The notes beneath the pieces are model-generated. The model worked only from the letters and a program-made list of their open reading frames with translations, did not search any database and was not told where the DNA came from. Both the position numbers and the translations under genes were made by a program. Source: Curtanaerobium respiraculi (lineage in GTDB: Bacteria; Actinomycetota; Coriobacteriia; Coriobacteriales; Eggerthellaceae). From it: a stretch of DNA of 64,000 nt. The number at the start of each line of letters is the position of its first letter. Positions within the stretch are counted from its first letter, which is position 1. The stretch is taken from assembly GCF_024609215.1 (NCBI RefSeq), contig NZ_JANIPD030000040.1, positions 61,879 through 125,878 on the forward strand, read 5' to 3'. Shown in pieces: positions 47,352 to 55,500 of this stretch.

Positions 47352-47885
47352 ATGAACGATTCGAAGAAGCTGTTTGCCCGCGGGGCTAAAGACGAGCGCT
47401 TGAGCGCCCAGCTCGGCGAGATTTACCGTGTTGGTTTCACCATCATGGCGCTGGGGATCCTATTCGACCTGTATACCCGCTTCAACTACCTCGCCCAGCG
47501 CGATGGCGGCGATGGTCTGCTGTTTCAGGATCCTGTCGAGAGCGTCGTATTGATCGCGGCGGTCGTGACGGTTGCGGTGATGAAGGCGCGGCGCGGGATA
47601 TACAGCGACTCCCTGAAGTTCACCGAATCTCGCACGTTCGGGGAGGCGGGGCTTGTCACCCCCTCGCTGGGGCTCGCGGCGCTGGTGGGCGTCGGCGCGG
47701 TAGGCGGCCGGCTGTGCAACGAGGTCGCGCTGTTCGGCTGGGGTGGCGTCACATGGGCGGGCGACATCGCGATGTTCATCGTCGTTTTCGGGATGATCGC
47801 CGGACTCGTGGTCGCGTTCCAATATCTGAGCTGGTGGAGCTATCGCCGCCGCGAGGACGCGCTCATGCAGGAGGACGAGGACTAG
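47352..47885 (+). CDS. DUF6773-like membrane protein
   Basis: 177 aa, four likely membrane helices, charged N-terminus (KDERLSAQLGEIYRVGF) and acidic C-terminal tail. The arrangement after a small XRE gene resembles DUF6773/DUF3796-type proteins; family assignment is tentative. Function unknown. Confidence 0.6.
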   Translation: MNDSKKLFARGAKDERLSAQLGEIYRVGFTIMALGILFDLYTRFNYLAQRDGGDGLLFQDPVESVVLIAAVVTVAVMKARRGIYSDSLKFTESRTFGEAGLVTPSLGLAALVGVGAVGGRLCNEVALFGWGGVTWAGDIAMFIVVFGMIAGLVVAFQYLSWWSYRRREDALMQEDED

Positions 47886-47993
47886 CCGCGGATCTTTAAA
47901 AGATGGAAAGTGTGGAGATAACCGGCGCTTGCCCTCCAAGCCGTCTTCGGAGGCGGTCGGGTTCTCGGCTTTCGTCAAAATAATCCGCGCGGA

Positions 47994-48065
47994 TGTTGCC
48001 ATGGCAACAACGGAGCCGCTTTCACGATGCTATCCTGCCTTGTGGTATAGTTAGGAACTTCTAAC
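47994..48065 (+). promoter_or_regulatory. two palindromes upstream of ABC-cupin operon
   Basis: TGTTGCCATGGCAACA (47994-48009) is a perfect 16-bp palindrome, and GTTAG-GAACTT-CTAAC (48050-48065) a second inverted repeat overlapping a possible TATAGT -10 box (48046-48051). Two regulators, or one repressor plus one activator, may act here. Confidence 0.55.
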
Positions 48066-48096
48066 TAACAGGCAGAACAATGAAAGGGGCTTCTTA

Positions 48097-49116
48097 ATGA
48101 AGAAACGCTTTGCCATCTTGGGCGCGTGCGTCGCGCTTGCCCTCGCGGGGCTTTTCGCCGCGGGTTGCGCGAGTTCGGGGCAATCGAGTTCGTCGGATAG
48201 CCAATCGGGCGCGTCGAAGTCGAGCGAGCCGGTCACGATCTCGGTCGGCGTGCCCACCGCGCCGCCGACTCTTCCCGTCCTGCACATGATGGAGGAGGGC
48301 ATGCTGGGCGACGATGTAACCATCGACCTGGGGATTTGGAAATCGCCCGAGGAGCTGCTCGCCATGGTCCAGGGCGGAGAGCGCGACATGTACGCCTTCC
48401 CGCTGACGGTCGTGTCCACGCTGTACAACAAGGGAGCGGATGTGCGCTTGATGAACGTGAACACGTGGGGCGTCACATATTTCATGACGACCGATCCGGG
48501 TTTCCAGAGCTGGTCTGACCTGAAGGGCAAGACCGTCTACGTGCCGCTGCAATCCTCGCCGCCGGATGCTTTGACCCAGTACTTCCTGAACGAGGCGGGG
48601 CTTACCGTGGGCGATGACGTCCAAATCGTCTACGCCAGCCAGGCCGAGGTCGCCCAAGCGCTCGCTTCCGGCGAAGCCGAGTACGCGACGCTCATCGAAC
48701 CGCAGGCCACCTCCGCCATGATGCAAAACGAGAACGTCCGTCGCGCCCTGAGCTTCGAAGACGAATGGAAGCGCGTTACGGGAACCGACACCATGATCCC
48801 GAACGCGGGCTTCGGCACCACGCAGAAGTTCATCGACGAGCATCCCGAGCTGGCCGCCGAGTTCCAAGCTGCTTATGAGGAAAGCGTCCAGTGGGTGAAC
48901 GACCATCCGGACGAGGCGGCCGCCCTGGCCGAGAAGTACCTGGGCATGAAGCCGGCGATCGTGAAGGCTGCCATCCCCAACATGGGGCTTCACTTCGAGA
49001 GCGCCGTGGATGCGAAGAGCCAGCTGGAGGCGTTCTACCAGCTTCTGTACAATTTCAACCCTAAGATGATCGGCGGCCAGCTACCCGATGACGGCATGTA
49101 CTATGAAGGAAAGTGA
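48097..49116 (+). CDS. NMT1/SsuA-type ABC substrate-binding lipoprotein
   Basis: 339 aa; lipobox AAGC (Cys24). The mature part has the NMT1/THI5-like pattern: VGVPTAPPTLPVLHMMEEGM, a WKSPEELLAMVQGGERDMYA motif and DLKGKTVYVPLQSSPPD. Ligands in this family include sulfonates, nitrate and thiamine precursors; none can be assigned. First gene of a five-gene operon with two cupins. AAAGGGG precedes the start. Confidence 0.88.
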   Translation: MKKRFAILGACVALALAGLFAAGCASSGQSSSSDSQSGASKSSEPVTISVGVPTAPPTLPVLHMMEEGMLGDDVTIDLGIWKSPEELLAMVQGGERDMYAFPLTVVSTLYNKGADVRLMNVNTWGVTYFMTTDPGFQSWSDLKGKTVYVPLQSSPPDALTQYFLNEAGLTVGDDVQIVYASQAEVAQALASGEAEYATLIEPQATSAMMQNENVRRALSFEDEWKRVTGTDTMIPNAGFGTTQKFIDEHPELAAEFQAAYEESVQWVNDHPDEAAALAEKYLGMKPAIVKAAIPNMGLHFESAVDAKSQLEAFYQLLYNFNPKMIGGQLPDDGMYYEGK

Positions 49117-49865
49117 TGAAGGATAAGACGGGCGTTTGGCTGCGTCGGATCCTGGGGGCGACGCTGCTCCTCGCGGTGTGGCATGTGCTGTCGTTGTGCT
49201 TTCCGCCGCTGGTGGTGCCGCCCCTCTCCCAGGTGGCGGAATCCCTGGGCGCCATCGTCGCTGCCCCCACATTCTTAGCCACGGTGGGGACGACCATCGC
49301 CCGGCTGCTCATCGGCCTGGCGATCGGCGTCATCGTCGGAGGCGCGTTCGGGCTCCTGTTCGGGCTCTGCCCTAAGGTGGAAGACGTCGGCATGCCGCTG
49401 ATCCAGGTGCTCCAATCCGTGCCGCCGGTGTGCTGGGTGGTGTTGGCGCTGGTGTGGTTCGGCTTCAACGGAAAACCCTGCATCTTCATCGTGGCGACGG
49501 CGACCATCCCCACGATGGCCATCAACTTGGTCCACGGCGCGCGCAACGTCGATCCGAAGCTGTTGGAGATGGCGCGCCTGTACCGGTTCTCCCGCACGAA
49601 GACGCTGCGGCACATCACGCTGCCGTCCATTCGGCCGTACTTCAACTCGGCATTCGAAATCGTTTTGGGTAGTGCGTGGAAGCTCGCCGTGATGGGCGAG
49701 GTGCTGACCACGAACAGCGGCATCGGCGGAGCCATCACCACGGCGCGGTTGAACATCGATCCCGCCGCCATCATCGCGTGGGCGTTCCTGCTCGTCGTGG
49801 GGTGTTTCCTCACCGAGAGGCTGTTGCGTGCAATGCTCGTTCGAAAGGAGGTTCCCTCGTGCTGA
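49116..49865 (+). CDS. SsuC/TauC-type ABC permease
   Basis: 249 aa from the ATG at 49116, one base overlapping the previous stop; a GTG at 49113 is possible. Six membrane helices and the coupling loop LLEMARLYRFSRTKTLRHIT typical of the family. GGAAAG precedes the start. Confidence 0.9.
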   Translation: MKDKTGVWLRRILGATLLLAVWHVLSLCFPPLVVPPLSQVAESLGAIVAAPTFLATVGTTIARLLIGLAIGVIVGGAFGLLFGLCPKVEDVGMPLIQVLQSVPPVCWVVLALVWFGFNGKPCIFIVATATIPTMAINLVHGARNVDPKLLEMARLYRFSRTKTLRHITLPSIRPYFNSAFEIVLGSAWKLAVMGEVLTTNSGIGGAITTARLNIDPAAIIAWAFLLVVGCFLTERLLRAMLVRKEVPSC

Positions 49866-50545
49866 GGTTGCATGATGTGTCGAAATCCTTCGATGGGCTA
49901 GCGGTGGTGTCCGATTTTTCGCTCGATGTCCATCCCGGTGAGATCGTGGCGCTCATCGGGTCCTCGGGCTGCGGGAAGACCACGTTGCTGAACATGATAT
50001 GCGGCCTTTCGAAGCCCGATTCCGGCACGGTGGACGCGCAGGGTGCCCGGGTGAGCTATATGTTCCAGGGTACTCGTCTGCTGCCTTGGCGTACCGTCGA
50101 GCAGAACATCAAGCTGGTGCGCGACGATGCACAGCCGGAGAAACTCGCATCGCTTATAGGCGCCGTCGGACTGGAGGGCTTCGAGGGCTACTACCCCAAG
50201 CAGCTTTCCGGAGGCATGGCGCGTCGGTGCGCGCTCGCGCGGGCGTTCTATTTCGGCGGCGACCTCTTCCTGATGGATGAACCGTTCTCGGGGCTCGATT
50301 ACGGGATACGCATGGAAATGGTGCGCCTTCTGCTTTCCATTTGGAAGGTCGAAAAGCCCGGCGTCCTGTTCGTGACGCACGAGATCGATGAGGCGCTGAT
50401 GGTAGCCACGCGCATCGCCGTGCTGTCTCCGCGGCCCGCCACCGTTGTAGAATGGGTCGAGCTGCCCGGCGGTGAAGGGCGCGATGCGAGCTCCCAGGGG
50501 CTTGCCCGGATCCGCCAGGACATCATTCATCGGATCACGTGCTGA
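49859..50545 (+). CDS. SsuB/TauB-type ABC ATP-binding protein
   Basis: 228 aa from a GTG preceded by AAAGGAGG and overlapping the permease by 7 bp. Walker A GSSGCGKTT, Q-loop YMFQGTRLLPWRTV, signature LSGGMARRCALARAF, Walker B LFLMDEPFSGLD and H-loop VTHE are intact. Slightly short for the family, which normally has a small C-terminal tail. Confidence 0.92.
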   Translation: MLRLHDVSKSFDGLAVVSDFSLDVHPGEIVALIGSSGCGKTTLLNMICGLSKPDSGTVDAQGARVSYMFQGTRLLPWRTVEQNIKLVRDDAQPEKLASLIGAVGLEGFEGYYPKQLSGGMARRCALARAFYFGGDLFLMDEPFSGLDYGIRMEMVRLLLSIWKVEKPGVLFVTHEIDEALMVATRIAVLSPRPATVVEWVELPGGEGRDASSQGLARIRQDIIHRITC

Positions 50546-50555
50546 GGAGGATGGT

Positions 50556-50888
50556 ATGCAAGCATTGCGCAATCTGCCGACGGAAGCGCCGGCGCAACTT
50601 TCGGATCTCATCGGCGTGCAGTCGGGGCGGGTGGTCAGCATGGCCATGAGCTCGGTCGATGGCTGCCAGATGACGTTGCTCGCGTTCGACGAGGACGAGA
50701 GCGTGAGCGAGGAGATGTACTTCGGCGACACGTTGTACTATATCGTCGAAGGCGGGCTGACGGTCTCGATAGATGGGGCGAGCCACGACATGCACGTAGG
50801 CGATTGCCTTGCCGTGCCCGCGAAGACGCCGCATGCCGTGGCTGCGATAGGCAGCTGCAAGATCCTGCAGATAACCCTTACCGAATAG
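50556..50888 (+). CDS. small cupin protein 1
   Basis: 110 aa, a single cupin barrel. GAGGAGG precedes the ATG at 50556. Cupin motif 1 is weakly conserved (EMYFGDTLYYIVEGGLTVSI lacks the two His) while motif 2 GDCLAVPAKTPHAV keeps one His. Metal binding is therefore uncertain. It and the next gene are paralogues in the transporter operon and may sense or process the imported compound. Confidence 0.85.
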   Translation: MQALRNLPTEAPAQLSDLIGVQSGRVVSMAMSSVDGCQMTLLAFDEDESVSEEMYFGDTLYYIVEGGLTVSIDGASHDMHVGDCLAVPAKTPHAVAAIGSCKILQITLTE

Positions 50889-50897
50889 GAGAAAACC

Positions 50898-51239
50898 ATG
50901 GATGCATTGATCAAGAACCTTCCCCATGCGGAGACGTTTGATTTGGCTGGCCAAGTTGGCTACGAGGACGGCAAGGTCGTGAGCTTGACGCTGGCGCAGA
51001 GGCCCGGTGTCGGGTCGACCCTGTTCGCCTTCGACGCGGGCGAGTCCATCAGCACGCACGCGGCACCGGGGGACGCCATGGCGATCGTGCTGGAGGGTGC
51101 CGCCGAGATCGCCATCGACGGTACGCCCCACACCGTCGGGGCGGGAGAGGCCATCATCATGCCCGCCGGCGTCCCGCACGCCGTGAAAGCCGCCACGCGG
51201 TTCAAGATGCTGCTCGTGGTCGTGAAAGCCGATCGGTGA
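50898..51239 (+). CDS. small cupin protein 2
   Basis: 113 aa, preceded by AGGAGA, 9 bp after cupin 1. Motif 1 THAAPGDAMAIVLEGAAEIA has one His; motif 2 GEAIIMPAGVPHAVKA keeps the usual His. Similar in length and order to cupin 1 (start DALIKNLPHAE versus QALRNLPTEAP), so the pair arose by duplication. Last gene of the operon; no terminator recognised. Confidence 0.87.
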   Translation: MDALIKNLPHAETFDLAGQVGYEDGKVVSLTLAQRPGVGSTLFAFDAGESISTHAAPGDAMAIVLEGAAEIAIDGTPHTVGAGEAIIMPAGVPHAVKAATRFKMLLVVVKADR

Positions 51240-51264
51240 TCAGCAAGTCGTGATGCCGGGCTGC

Positions 51265-51706
51265 GAAGGCGCGTTTCTTCCAAATCGGTTTCCGCGGTGA
51301 AGCTGATGACGAATCCCGTGCCTTCCACGTTCACGCCTTTGCTTTCTCGCTGTATGAATTCGAGCATGTAGTCGCCTGCTGAATCGGTGAGGAAGGCTAT
51401 TCCCCTCCCCGTGCGGCTGTCTAGAAACTCTTATCAATCTGTTCAAACATGCATAATAGAGTATCTATATGCTTCTTAAAATACTATATATCGTATAAGC
51501 AGAAGTCTCAGAGGGAGTTTCTAGACAGCCTTCCGCTGGCGCGGTGAACCGGCGTGCGAGATCCGTCATGCGACCGTGCACGAAGTGGCCAAGCGGCCCG
51601 CTGGCGCGGTGAACTGGCGTGCGAGATCCATCCCCAACGCGGTCTGGTAGAAGTCGACCGTGGCATCGAGGTTTTCGACCATGAACGTGGTATACGCATG
51701 CTCCAT
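51265..51706 (-). pseudogene. glyoxalase/VOC protein gene split by a family C element
   Basis: The N-terminus reads MEHAYTTFMVENLDATVDFY and FTAPAG, the VOC opening motif, from ATG 51706 with AAGAAGGAA upstream. A 65-bp duplication (32-bp repeats at 51533 and 51598) shifts the frame, then the 112-bp element at 51417-51528 interrupts. The gene resumes as GRGIAFLTDSAGDYMLEFIQ and GTGFVISFTAETDLE before its 3' end is lost at the cupin gene. Three independent lesions. Confidence 0.8.
51417..51528 (-). repeat. 112-bp MITE-like element, family C copy 2
   Basis: Ends CTGTCTAGAAACTC / GAGTTTCTAGACAG are perfect 14-bp inverted repeats. The same length as 18121-18232 and similar to it in reverse complement along the whole element. 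It interrupts the VOC gene, showing that it moved. Confidence 0.88.
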
Positions 51707-51773
51707 CTGGGTTCGTTCCTTCTTGCGTGGCTTTGATATGGCCAAGATACTCCTTCGGGCAGAGCGGGCGGGC

Positions 51774-52044
51774 GCCAACTTTGAGGGTTTCCAGCCTTCT
51801 TTCGACCTGAAAGCCCGAAAAAGGTTCTTTTGGAGCCAACTTCGCGAGTTTTTAACCTTTCTGGAAGCTGCGGGATTCGGCGATGGCCGGGCGATAGGCC
51901 TGTGAACTGCGGAAACGGCGCTATCCTCGTGATAAGGCAGAAAAAGTCAGATCGGAGAAAGGCTGGAAACCCTCAAAGTTGGCGCTTGGGAGGCGGTTTC
52001 GCCGGCTTCAGCCTCCGGCAAAGTTGGAAACCCTCAAAGTTGGC
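51774..52044. repeat. ~270-bp four-box inverted element, family B copy 2
   Basis: GCCAACTT at 51774 and 51835, AAGTTGGC at 51976 and 52037; pitch 61 bp in both arms as in copy 1. The spacer between the two left boxes is also related to copy 1; the centre is not. Ends are GCGCCAACTT / AAGTTGGCGC. Confidence 0.8.
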
Positions 52045-52356
52045 GCAGCCCAGCCGACCGTGTGCTGAATGTTGGCGTCGTAAGGTGCTTATGCAGCAAG
52101 GCGGCCATCGCCAAGGCTAAAGGTTTGCAAAATTCGATTGCTGCCGAGGTCGGGGTACCCCTATTGTCTTAAGGAGGCTTATCCTGTTGGATTTCCATTC
52201 GTATCTCCGCATAGTTGCGCGCATTCGCCTTTCGGTCCGAGTCGTTTAATGGCATGAACCCGGCCTCCCTTAGGCCGATGGCGCTCTCATCCTATCTTCT
52301 ACGGTGCTTTCCGTCGGCTCTTCGCCGATTCCCCACGCGGGAACGCCTACGTCCGC
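52045..52356. other. gap before pilus promoter
   Basis: No gene supported. Some stems are visible but none is assigned. Confidence 0.4.
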
Positions 52357-52385
52357 TTGACCGATGTCTTAGGGTTTTCTAATAT
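52357..52385 (+). promoter_or_regulatory. sigma-70-type promoter of pilus operon
   Basis: TTGACC, 17-bp spacer, TAATAT. The predicted transcription start (~52391) coincides with the first bases of the riboswitch aptamer, which supports both calls. Confidence 0.75.
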
Positions 52386-52387
52386 CT

Positions 52388-52460
52388 AGCCAATCGGCAA
52401 ACCCGTCGAAAGACGGCGACACAAAGCTATAGGGCCTTAACTGGCAGCCAGTTGCATTTT
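52388..52460 (+). promoter_or_regulatory. cyclic-di-GMP-I (GEMM) riboswitch
   Basis: Conserved blocks in order: CGGCAAACC, a P2-type stem capped by a CGAAAG loop (CCGT / ACGG), GACACAAAGC, TATAGGGCC, then TTAACTGGCAGCCAGTTGC. This order and spacing are those of the GEMM-I aptamer (consensus GGCAAACC, GNRA-capped helix, GACGCAAAGC, AGGGCC, then the closing helix). The one visible deviation is ACACAAAGC instead of ACGCAAAGC. The 3' strand of the aptamer overlaps the 5' arm of the terminator at 52443, so ligand binding would favour readthrough (an ON switch), by inference. Confidence 0.85.
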
Positions 52461-52490
52461 CGTTGTGGAAGTGTGACTGGCTGCCTTTTT
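52443..52490 (+). terminator. riboswitch expression-platform terminator
   Basis: GGCAGCCAGT (52443-52452) pairs perfectly with ACTGGCTGCC (52476-52485), followed by five T. It ends 18 bp before the adhesin ATG and shares its 5' arm with the GEMM aptamer. Confidence 0.9.
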
Positions 52491-52508
52491 GCGTTGGGAG
52501 TGCACCGG

Positions 52509-55500
52509 ATGTTCTCTAGATTGCGGGAATCGAATGTTGCGCGCAAGGCGACGAGCATCGCGCTTTCGCTCGCCCTCGTCTTATTCGTTGCGGTGCCCTC
52601 GGGCGCCTATGCCGACAAGAGCAGTCGAGCGGCTCATTCCGATATATCCGATGCTACCGGCGCCTCGGCAGAATCGAACGCCCGAGAAAGCTCTCCTTCG
52701 CAGCCGTCTTCTCCGACTGCCGGCGAATCGACAAGGGAAGATGGATCGCCTGCAACATCCTCTCAGGATACTCGACAGGACTCGGCAAGCAGCGCTTCGG
52801 ATGGCGCGTCCCAGACTCCAAGTCGGAGCACATCGCAATCGCCGAGGCAAAGCGCTGCTTCCGATGAAAACGCTCCTCTTGAATTCGCCTTCGAAAACGA
52901 CACGATGAAGGTCACCGCGACGGTTGCCGGCGAAAACGTGCTGCCGAAGGATGCCGTGCTCGATATTGCGGAGCTCACCCCTTACGGCGATGATGCCGTG
53001 AAAGCGCACGAAGCGGGCGGTGAGGAAGCCGCGAAAGCCGACGACGATGCTGAGCGTTACGTAGACGCCACCGCCAAGGTGGCAGAGCATGTGGGCAAGG
53101 ACGAGAAAAACGTCATTGAAGCACGGGCGTACGATGTCCGCTTCCTGGATTCGGTGGGAAACGAGATCGAACCCAATGGCACGGTGAGCGTAGCGTTCTC
53201 GTACAAGCAGAAGGTCGTGCTCGACGGCGCCGAGACCGATTCCTCCAATGTCGAAGTCGCCCACGTAAAGGACGATGGCCAAGTGGAGCTGGTGGACGCC
53301 ACTATCACGTCCGATCATAAAGGAGCACTGGAGAAAACCGAGTTCCATGCGCAGTCGTTCTCCATCTACGTGGTGTTCGACACGGGCAACACGTCCAACA
53401 CCGCGCCGTACAACGTGGGGGAGTACGGCTGGATCCGCTTCGGCGGCGACAACTGGAAGGTCGACAGCCTCCCAGCCGACCCCGGCTTCGACAATGCCGG
53501 CTGGGCCCGCTATCTGAAGGTCAACGTCTATACGCTGAACAGCGGCGGGAACAGCGCGAACCCGAACGACTACTCGCTCAAGAAGTCCTTCGAGCACCTG
53601 GCGACCTGGGCTTCGAATTATACGATCGAGACCTCGCAATTCAGCGGGACGGTGAGGATGACCAGCTTCCGCAAGGCCCACAGCACCAGCTGGCAGCAGT
53701 ACAACGGTCTGCAGAACAGCTACGCCTCCGAGGTGTACTACACTACTTGGCATCCATATGGTTTTGACGGTGACATCAACGAGCTGAACATCTACCTCGA
53801 CAAGGGCGAGACCCCGCTCCCGCCGACGCCGTCCGACCAGACCGGGACGACCTACATCATCCGCTACTATCATGCGGACGGCTCCTACGACCAGAAGGAC
53901 GGCGTGCTGACGTCCGGGCAGAGCATCAGCTTCGACCAGGCGGAGAAGCTGAAGGCCGGTGAGGTTCACTCGGGCGTGTCGGTCACGGCTGGGCCGAAGG
54001 CGGCAAACGTCAACGAGACGAATTGCGCGGGAACGATATCCTACGATGCTGGCACCCGCCTGGTCAAGGTGAACGTCTACTACAAGACCAAGGTGGAGAA
54101 GGAGACCGGCGGCACGGTAACGGGCGCGCCGCAGTACGATGCCGAGATCCAGAACGGGACGAAGGTCTACGACACAAGCCGGGAAGGACTTCATACCGAC
54201 AAGACGGCTTCGGTCCATGTTGACGGAAGCGGCATCTCTGACGGCAGAACCTTCGATCTGAAGCTGGAGAGCTGGAACATTGGGACCAACATGGCCAACG
54301 TCGGCATGGTCTTCGATGCTTCGGGATCCATGGTGTGGACCAGCAACAATCCGGACGCGATGACCCATACGCAGGGCGAATGGACTGCGATCATGGGCAG
54401 CGGTTACACACCGTATCGCGTGCTGACGGAAGCGCAGGTCGACAAGATCCTCGACAAGAACGCGACGGACAACTCCAAGCTCAACTACAACGGCTACAAG
54501 TACTACCTGTATGACAGGACTGCGGGCGTGAACGAGTACGTGCCCATGGGCTACAGCAACGGAACCCACCAGAACGTCGGCGGCATCGAGCTGTTCAAGA
54601 TGAACGGCCAGTACATGGCACGGGCCATAAACCATACGGGCGCTGGCTGGTATTACGTCAATTCGGGAGGCTATCCCGATTACGCGACACAGCAGCCGTA
54701 TTCGGCGAAGCAGTATGTGGGAGTGCAGGGAGCGCACAACTACAACGAGAATGAGTCGCAGAACGACTTCGGCGGGGCGTGGCATCCCATCCAGGGCACG
54801 GCCAACGGCTCGCACGCCAACTACTTCTACATCGACGATGCCGGCAACCTGAAGACCTGCTTCTTCTACAACGGCGTTTACCGCATCTCGCAAGTCTATT
54901 CCAAGGCGGACGATGCGAGCACGAAGTCCGAGGTCCTGCAGCACTCCGTCGGCAAGTTCGCCGAGACGCTGAACTCGCTTTCCCCGGAGAGCCAGGTCAG
55001 CATGGTCCGATTCAGCCGGAGCGACTTCAGCTCCACGCAGCTGGCATTGCTGAACTGGACCAACGACACTGCCAAGATGACGGCGGCGATGAACCAGAGC
55101 TATGGCGACACGGAGACCCAGGGCGGCTCCGCGCATGCGTGGCTCGGTGGGATGGACGTCTACAACTACGGCTTCACCGGTGCGACCCACACCTATAAGG
55201 GCATTAAGGCCTTTATGGAAAAAATGACCAGCAATCAAGCCGGGTCCTGGGGGCAGCAAGGGTACACGCCGAACACGACGAATGGTGCCGCATCCAGATA
55301 CCTGATCATCTTCACCGACGGCAAGGATAACTCCGGCAATGAGAACCAAGCCATAGCAGACGCTACCACTTTGAAGAACAACGGCTATACCATCATGACG
55401 GTCCTGATGGAGTCGGCGGGCATGACTCAAGACGACATCACCCATTCGACAAATTTCCTGAAGGAGCTGGCCAGCACTAAGCCCAACAGCAGCGAGAAGT

